64,000 nucleotides of DNA from Xiphias gladius (Eukaryota > Chordata > Actinopteri > Istiophoriformes > Xiphiidae). Location of the stretch: the NCBI RefSeq assembly GCF_016859285.1, contig NC_053414.1, positions 770,517-834,516 on the forward strand, in the 5' to 3' direction. The notes beneath the pieces are model-generated. The model was given only the letters and a program-made list of their open reading frames with translations, had not been told where the DNA came from and did no database searches. The first letter of the stretch is position 1, and the number at the start of each line of letters is the position of its first letter. Position numbers and translations under genes: made by a program. This document shows, piece after piece, positions 57,122 through 64,000 of this stretch.

Positions 57122-57699
57122 CCAGAGATAAACCTTTTTAGAGATTCTCTTCCTCCCAAAGTTCAGTTCAGTTTCAGCATCCAGAGCAGCTCTCTTGACT
57201 TTTCCTCATTCCACATCGTACAGTGAAGTAGAAGACATGAAAATAAATCACTGTGTTGTGGCTGTAACCGAGCTCCCCTCTCATATTATATTATCGCCTA
57301 CACACTGCACTAATGATTGTTAATGAGTGAAACTACAATGTAAGAATATAATCTGTGTCATGTAATGTCAAGAGGCGACTGTTCTCTTTTTGATCTTCAT
57401 TTATACGATATGAAGAAAGTTTTATTACCCAGTACTGTACCCAGTAGGTACCAGGTATTTAAATAATGTCTCTGTTCTTGTTTCTATAAATGCTGCCTCA
57501 TCCACTGAGTTATCATCTCACAAAACCTCCTTATCATCAGAGTTTCATTGTTTCATGATACAGCAAACACTTCATTTCTCTGCTGCTTTTTTCTTCAGTA
57601 CATAGAATCTAGACTGGATCATAAGAAACCAGTGAAGTTTAACAGTGTGTGACTCCCTCTAGTGGATGTTGTGGAGTATTCTGTTGTCTTTGCTCCAAA

Positions 57700-57737
57700 G
57701 GTTTTTGTACAGAGTTCTGGTGTTTCCTGTCACTGTG
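57700..57737 (-). promoter_or_regulatory. 23-type RSS of F1 V segment (22-bp spacer)
   Basis: Heptamer CACAGTG (57731-57737), 22-bp spacer, perfect nonamer ACAAAAACC (57700-57708). Confidence 0.93.
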
Positions 57738-58199
57738 GGCTGCAGAGCACAGTAGTACACAGCAGAGTCAGTCACTGCAGCAGAGGAGATCTGCAGATCC
57801 ATTTGTCTTTTATCCTCACTCACTTTAACAGACAGTCCAGGGACTGGATCCTTTAATGGTTTTCCTGTCCCTGTGTGAGAGATGAGGAACTCTGGTGGTT
57901 TTCCTGGATATTGTCGATACCAGAAGAAAGAATCACTGGCAGTTGCTTCTTTGGAGTATGTGTAGGACAGAGTAACAGTGCTGCCTTCTGGACTGAACTC
58001 TTCATTGTTGACTGGAGTCAGATCCTGACAGTTGATGCCTGAAGGAAAAATAACTGTTATTTGATGATGTAAAAGTCTCAGTGAACAGTTCACATTCAGA
58101 TGTTGATGGAATAAACTTTTGTTGTGTTGCATAATCTAACATACCTGTTAGAGTGGAGAGAACCAGTAGAGAAAATCCAGAATAATGCAATGACAGCAT
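57738..58199 (-). CDS. TRAV: TCR alpha/delta variable segment, family F1, open but lacking the first Cys
   Basis: The leader exon 58145-58199 (MLSLHYSGFSLLVLSTLT), a 106-bp intron and V exon 57738-58038 are all open. The exon has FFWYRQYPGKPPEFLISHTG, GLSVKVSEDKRQMDLQISSA and [12 protein letters not shown], with no stop before a perfect RSS. This is the only F1 copy without a stop and with the second Cys. However, the first framework Cys, expected in VTLSCTYS, is Tyr (codon TAC at 57962-57964), so the intradomain disulfide cannot form in the usual way. It could rearrange, but protein function is uncertain. All four F1 pseudogenes share the Tyr. Confidence 0.9.
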
Positions 58200-59044
58200 G
58201 TTGAACACAGGTAATGTTTCTGGTTTGTGTATTGAACTCTGCTGAATCTGAAAGTTCCTCTCTCTTCTATAGGTCAGTAACAGCTCAGCTCCTCCCTGAA
58301 TCTTCGTGTCTCTCATAGATCTTTATTTTCCTGTTAACAGACTGGTAGCAGCAGGTTGTTTCAGCTGTAGAAATAAAAGGATGTCAGATTCTGATTCAGC
58401 AGCCCTGCTGCCAACATAACAGGTTCTTAATGGAAGGTACAAATATTTAATATAATGTTTATGTTTTATGAGAAATTTCACCCAACAGTAACATCAAATA
58501 GAAAATGAGAGGATCTAGGACTCAACCGTGTGGTACACCACCAGAAGTTACAACCAGAGCGGACAGAGAAACTCTTATTCAACAGGTGATAATTAAATCA
58601 ATCCAGATGTGAGGCTGTGATTCCAACCAGTTTATGAAGAAGCTTGATTAAATTGTGTGATTTGTCAAATGTGGAGTTTAAACTGAGAAGGATCAGTTGA
58701 TTTTACATATTATTGCTTCAAACAACCACAAATTCCACAACGATTTTCAGGTATTCAGCTGACATTCTTATCCAGAACAGCTCCTGAGAAGCTTGAACGT
58801 CTGTTTTGTATTAACACAGAAACAGTTTGTCTCTTCCTGCATTAGTCATAGTTTGGTTCCTCTCTAAATCTGTTTAATCATCATCGTTCAACCATCTTTA
58901 ACAGACAGTGCCTGAAGGATCATTTATGAATCATTATATACCTTAATAGTTGGTCACTATGTAATGGTAAAGAAATACCGCACCACACTCTTTTCCAATT
59001 AACAGTCTGACCATTACATAACATTATTTTTATTGATCTACGTT

Positions 59045-60290
59045 ACAGACACTTTAACCACAGTGGCAAGAAAAAGTAAGTGAAACCTTTGGAATGACCT
59101 GGTTTTCTGCATTACTGGTCATAAAATGTGATCTGCGCTTCATCTAAGTCACGGGTATTGACAAATGCAACATGCTTAAGATAATAATACACAAACAGTT
59201 ACAATCGTTCATGTCGTGTCCCATTAAACATTTAGTTCTGGTGGAAAAAGTCAGTGAACCCTTGGATTTAATAACTGCTGGAACCTCAACAAGCTCTTCC
59301 AGTAGCTGTGGATCAGATCTGCAGAGCGTTCAGGAGGAACGTTGGACCGTTTGAATTCATTCTGTAGTATATCTAATTTGATGTTTAGAGTCATTCTCCT
59401 GCTGCGTCTCCCAACTTCTACTGAGGTTCAACTAGCGTACAGCCACCCTGGCATTATCCTGTAAGATGCCTTGATAAACCTGGGAATTCATTTTACCCTC
59501 AACGATGGTGAGTCTTCCAGGTCCAGAGGCAGAGAAAGCCCCCAATCACGATGATCCCTCCCCCGTACTTCACCGCTGGGATGATGTTTTCATGTTGGTA
59601 TGCAGAGTCTTTCTTACACCATGCATAGTGCTGGGTGTTCTTCCCAAACAATTAAACCTTGGTTCAGTCCCCAAAACATTTTCCCAGTAGTGTTGTGCAG
59701 TGTCGAGATGCTGTTTGGTAAACTTCAGGTGTGCAGTGATGTTTTTGTTGGAGAGCAGCAGCTTCGCCCGTGGTGCCCTGCCCTGGACACTGTGCTCCAT
59801 GATCTGCGTATGAAAGACTCACGAACAGAGATGTCAACCCACTTCATGATTCCTGTAAGCATTTAGCTGTTACTCTGGGCCTCTTTTTTTACCTCATTGA
59901 TTGATCATTCTGCTTTGAGACTTTGGAGTCATCTTGATTGGATGCCAACCCCTAGGGAGAGTAGTCACAGAACTAAAGTGTCTCTGTTTACAGACAGTTT
60001 GTCTGACTGTGGACTGATGAATGTTTAAACTCTTTGAGGTGACTCTTTAAACGTCTCCAGCTTTGAACAAACCAACAATTCTTGATCCTGCGTCTTCTGA
60101 GATCTTGTTTATGAGGCCTGGTTGAATAACAAACTCAAAATGTTTGAGTCCTTTTTATGAGTCACAGTAGCTCTAACCCACACCTCCAATCTGGTCTCAC
60201 TGACTGGACTCCAGGTTTCCAATTAACTTTAGTTGATGTAATTAGACGAGGGTATCACATACTTTTTCCAAGCTACACTGTGAGTGTTTG
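59045..60290 (-). mobile_element. Decayed Tc1-like DNA transposon (copy 2)
   Basis: Same relic as at 36690-37745 but more complete at its low-coordinate end. It has a first terminal motif CACAGTGGCAAGAAAAAGTA at 59059-59078 and a second, TGGTGGAAAAAGTCAGTGAA, at about 59238-59257. The opposite end is at about 60256-60290. Transposase pieces on the minus strand include KNITAHLKFTKQHLDTAQHY and then WENVLGTEPRFN (59570-59800). It is broken by many stops. Confidence 0.85.
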
Positions 60291-60849
60291 AATGATGTTT
60301 TCGATATGGAGAAGAACAATACAATGATTTGTGTGTTACTAGTTGAAATAGATTGTGTTTGTTCACAGTTGTAACCTAGATGAAGATTTGAACACGTTTT
60401 AGGACAAATTTATACATAAATGCGGATAATTCCAAAGGCTTCGCTTGCTCTTTCTTGCCAATGTAAATAACCATACAGTTTCTGTTCAGTTGAAGGACCA
60501 CATTCACTGACACAAGTGAAAACTTTAACCATGGGATGTGATTCCAAGTCCATAGGTTTGCACGGCAGCAGATAGATTACATGTTCATTTAAGTCCTTGG
60601 AAATTCATAACCTTGTGTTTTCATTATGTGAAACATGACGCAATCCACTATTACTGCGGGAAAAAAATGGCTTAATGTCCATACACATCAGATTATCATG
60701 AAATACTTCTATATGATTCCAATTTCAGTTTTTCTCTGAATTACAGTTCGTCTGCTTCTTTCCACTATTCAATGTCGCACTTTGATTCCCTAAAAACATC
60801 TTTATTCAGCTGACACTTTTATCGAGAAAAGCTCACAATGCGGATGAGC

Positions 60850-61193
60850 TTCTAACTTTCTCTCTGACTGATCATCTCTGATCATTTTACAGGTAAATTT
60901 ATCTGAAATCACAGCACAGTCGTTGTCTTTAACTTAAGTGTCTGGTGATTCTGTCAGACGACGTCCTGGTTACGAAACCAGGATTTTAGCAGCAGAGCAG
61001 CAGCTTGGAAGTGACTGCTGGTTAACATGTCGTCTCAATGGGCCACGTTTCAGTCACTGTTTCATACTTGTTCCGTCGTCTGACAACAGAAACAGAAAAA
61101 CATGTAAATGAGAACGGCTTCATTGGGAATTCAGCTGCATTAAATTACTGTATACGTGAGCACAGACAGTAGGAGGGAAGTAAACAGATAAAG
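60850..61193 (+). repeat. Interspersed repeat R1 (copy in segmental duplication 2)
   Basis: Same position within the duplicated block as 38290-38640, with small differences such as a duplicated GATCATCTCTGATCAT. Confidence 0.75.
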
Positions 61194-61412
61194 GGTGATT
61201 TAACTGCTTTCCTGCCTTTACTCACATCTCCAAGAACCGGTGTGGTTTTACTGCTCTAATATTGATTTTCATACAATTACATAATTTGTTCAGGTAATAA
61301 AAAGCTACCATCTTAATACAGACCAACAAGTGACAGTTTTTACAAATGGAAGTCCTGATTGTGTTGCGTATTGTTATACACATGCACTTTTCTCGGTTCT
61401 TGATCCATTGTT

Positions 61413-64000
61413 TTCTGACGTGCTGACGTGCTGAGGTAAGCGTATTGTCTCATTTCCAGTTGCCAGCTTCCGTGTGACTGGTAGCGAGTTTTACTGCTCT
61501 GCCTCTACCCAGTTAATTTTGCTATTTTTCTTCATTACAGCAGCCAATTACCCGCTCTACGTTTAAACGTACATTAGTTCTGCTTAAGCCCTCTTAGCTC
61601 TCTCTTTCTTCTAGCGACTTCCTCGCTACTGTACAGTTGTTTACACGCTTCTACATCCACTAGTTACTTTAGCTTAGCAGTTAGCGATGGTTTCTCACTC
61701 TCCCGCTCTGTCTTGCTCGGTGTGTCACATGTTTAGTTATTCCTCTGCCTCCTTTAGCGATAATGGTACGTGTAATAAACGTAGTTTATTTGCAGTGATG
61801 GAGGCGAGGCTTAGTCAATTGGAACCATGGCTCCGCACCATGGAAACCAAATCGTTAACTGCTGCTGTTAGCCAGCCCCCATTAGCCGGTACGAGCCAAC
61901 CCAGTCTAGCTCCCTCTCTCCCCCCGGCAGCTCCCGAGCAGCCGGAAGCCAAGCGGCTGGGTGAATGTCCGTAACAAGAAGCGTAGCCCTAAGCAGAAGC
62001 CCGTGGTTCACCACCAACCAGTTAACGTTTCAAACAGATACTCCCCACTCAGCGACACTCGCTGAGAAACCATTCTGGTTATTGGCAGCTCTATCTTGAG
62101 AAGCGTGAAGTTAGCGACATCGGCGACCATAGTCAAATGTATTCCCGGGGCCAGAGCGGGCGACGTTGAATCCTACTTAAAACTGCTGGCTAAGGATAAA
62201 TGTAAATATAGTAAGATTGTTATTCACGTCTGTGGTAATGATACCTGATCACGCCAATCGGAGGTTACAAAATTAATGCAGAGTCGGTGTTTACATTTCC
62301 AAAGACAATGTCGGACTCGTGTTTTCTCCGGCCCCTGCCTAATCTGACCAGCAATGACATGTATAACTGCTGGCTGTCGAGGTGGTGTCCACCAAACAAC
62401 GGGGCTTTGTAGATAACTGGCGGACTTTTGGGAAGACCGGTCTGATCAGGAGAGACGGCATACATCCCACTTTGGATGGAGAAGCTCTCATATCTAGAAA
62501 TCTGAAATCTGAGTTTATTAGTAGACCAAAACCATGACAACCCAGGGTTGAGATCGGGAGGCAGAGTTGCAGTCTTACAGGCTTCTCTGTGCTTCCATTA
62601 CAGCAGTCACCCACCCAAACCCCCATAGAGACTGTGTCTGCCCCCGACCACCTAAACTAATTAACTCAAAAAGAAACAGAAGAGGAGTTGTACACAGAAA
62701 CCTCATACAAATTAAGACCACCTCTGCAGAAGTACAACAAAAGAAGGAGAATTAAATGTGGACTCTTAAACATTAGATCGCTCCAATCCAAAGCCGTATT
62801 CGTAAATGATCTAGTATCAGATCATTATATTGATATATTTAGTCTCACTGAAACTTGGCTGTGTCATGATGATTTAGTTAGCCTAAATGCCTAAATTATA
62901 CACTATGAGGCAGAAATGTCTTTTCTAGATGTCTGTCTGACAGTGCTGTAGCTAAATTTAAGAAACTGATTCCATCAGCACTTAATTCACTTCCGTGTTT
63001 CAATATAACAGAGGACTCCTATGCTAACTTTAGTCCCTCCCAAATTGACCATCTTGTTGATAGAGCTGCAGGTTCAATGAGAATGACACTCGACTCCATT
63101 GCCCCTCTAAAAAAGAAGATAATAAAACAAAGGAGGTTAGCTCCATGGTTTAACTCCCAAACCCGTATATTAAAGCAAACTAGGCGAAAACTTGAAAGGA
63201 TACGGCGTTCTACCACTTGCTTCCCACTTAGCCTGGCATGATAGTCTTAAAACATATAGGAAGGCCCTCTGTAATGCCAGAGCAGCCTATTACTCAATTT
63301 ATTAGAGGAAAACAAAAACAACCCTAGGTTTCTTTTCAGCACTGTAGCCAGGCTGACAGAGAGTCATAGCTTCATTGATCCATGTATTCCTATAGCTCTC
63401 AGTAGTGACGATTTCATGAGCTTCTTTAATGATAAAATTCTAACTATTGGAGACAAAGTTCACCACCTCTGGCACCAACTTATCTTCAAACACAGGAGCC
63501 TTAGAAACAGCTGCAAAACCTGATGTATAATTAGACAGTTTCTCTCCCATCAACCTTCACCAATAACCTCAACAATGTCTTCATCTAAACCATCAACCTG
63601 TCTCTTAGAACCCATCCCAACTAGCCTGCTTAGGGAATTTATACCCTTAGTTAGCACGTCTTTACTAGATATAATCAATATGTCTTTATGAACAGGCTAT
63701 GTACCACAGTCCTTTAAAACAGCTGTAATTAAACCTCTACTTAAAAAGCCTACTCTTGATCCAGATGTCTTAGCCAACTATAGACCCATGTCTAACCTTC
63801 CCTGTCTCTCTAAGATCCTTGAGAAAGCTGTCGCCAACCAGTTGTGTGACTTTTTACATGATAATAGTTTATTTGAGGATTTTCAGTCAGGATTTAGAGT
63901 GCATCATAGCACAGAGACAGCACTGGTGAAAGGTACAAATGACCTTTTTACTGCATCGGACAAAGAACTTGTCTCTGTACTTGTCTTGTTAGACCTTAGT
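61413..64000 (+). mobile_element. L2/CR1-type LINE, running off the window (copy 2)
   Basis: The 5' region and ORF1 fragments (from 61687; esterase-like blocks at about 62070-62530) match copy 1, with extra small indels. ORF2 starts as CGLLNIRSLQSKAVFVNDLV with TETWLCHDD, then has the same internal endonuclease deletion as copy 1. From about 63610 this copy keeps the reverse-transcriptase region: [20 protein letters not shown], then [14 protein letters not shown], then [17 protein letters not shown]. The window ends just after VLVLLDLS, before the catalytic YxDD box. There is a stop (TGA at 63691-63693) just upstream of the RT. It is a dead element. Confidence 0.88.

Larger units (their letters stand above)
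58039..63607. repeat. Segmental duplication, copy 2 (pairs with 35637-41057)
   Basis: Near-identical to copy 1 through the F1 leader, intergenic DNA, Tc1 relic, R1 and L2 LINE. It carries a segment (59040-59221) missing from copy 1. After 63607 it continues into the LINE RT, which copy 1 has lost. Confidence 0.9.

Noticed and set aside
1-64000. CRISPR array, prokaryotic operon or phage content
   Set aside because: The tandem repeats here have no spacers, and all genes have GT-AG introns and vertebrate immune-receptor domains.

Overview
The window is vertebrate genomic DNA, almost certainly from a teleost fish. The gene content is part of a T-cell receptor alpha/delta (TRA/TRD) locus. The repeats are typical of ray-finned fish: Tc1-like DNA transposons, an L2/CR1-type LINE, an I-clade-like LINE, an L1/Tx1-like LINE tail and a hAT-like MITE. 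A percomorph is plausible, but the species cannot be fixed from the sequence alone. No bacterial-type features were seen; most long open frames here are chance or repeat-derived.

Left end (1-6.76 kb, + strand): one TRAJ segment (316-375) with its 12-RSS, followed by a complete TRAC gene. TRAC has an Ig-domain exon (2187-2393), a connecting-peptide exon (2967-3005), a transmembrane exon (3094-3201) and a 3'UTR exon (from 6360, AATAAA at 6730). All junctions are phase 1, and the stop codon is split across the last intron.

Middle (6.76-29.9 kb): no host gene was recognised. It holds microsatellites, decayed Tc1 transposase fragments, a hAT-like MITE with target-site duplication (20139-20985), a 23-bp minisatellite (21069-21285) and a striking 2.5-kb, 80% GC, 20-bp satellite (23818-26310). 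The satellite abuts a GGAT/GGGT tract with a strong G-quadruplex motif.

Right half (29.9-58.2 kb, - strand): a cluster of V segments lying downstream of TRAC and inverted relative to J and C. Four families can be told apart. F1 has one open copy and four pseudogenes; F2 has three intact genes; F3 has three intact genes; F4 has one frameshifted gene and one deletion remnant. There are also at least three other 'ghost' sites where only RSS or flank sequence is left. Each V has the expected leader exon, short intron, V exon and a 23-type RSS with 22- or 23-bp spacer. Because the V RSSs and the J RSS point the same way along the chromosome, V-J joining must occur by inversion, which keeps TRAC and all intervening DNA on the chromosome. 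This layout is known from other teleosts.

The V cluster grew by segmental duplication: a V-cassette block at about 32.0-35.6 kb recurs at 46.6-50.3 kb, with partial copies at 43-44.6 and 56.1-57.7 kb. A 5.4-kb block carrying a dead Tc1 and a dead L2 LINE at 35.6-41.1 kb recurs at 58.0-63.6 kb. The second L2 copy runs off the right edge of the window, in its reverse-transcriptase domain.
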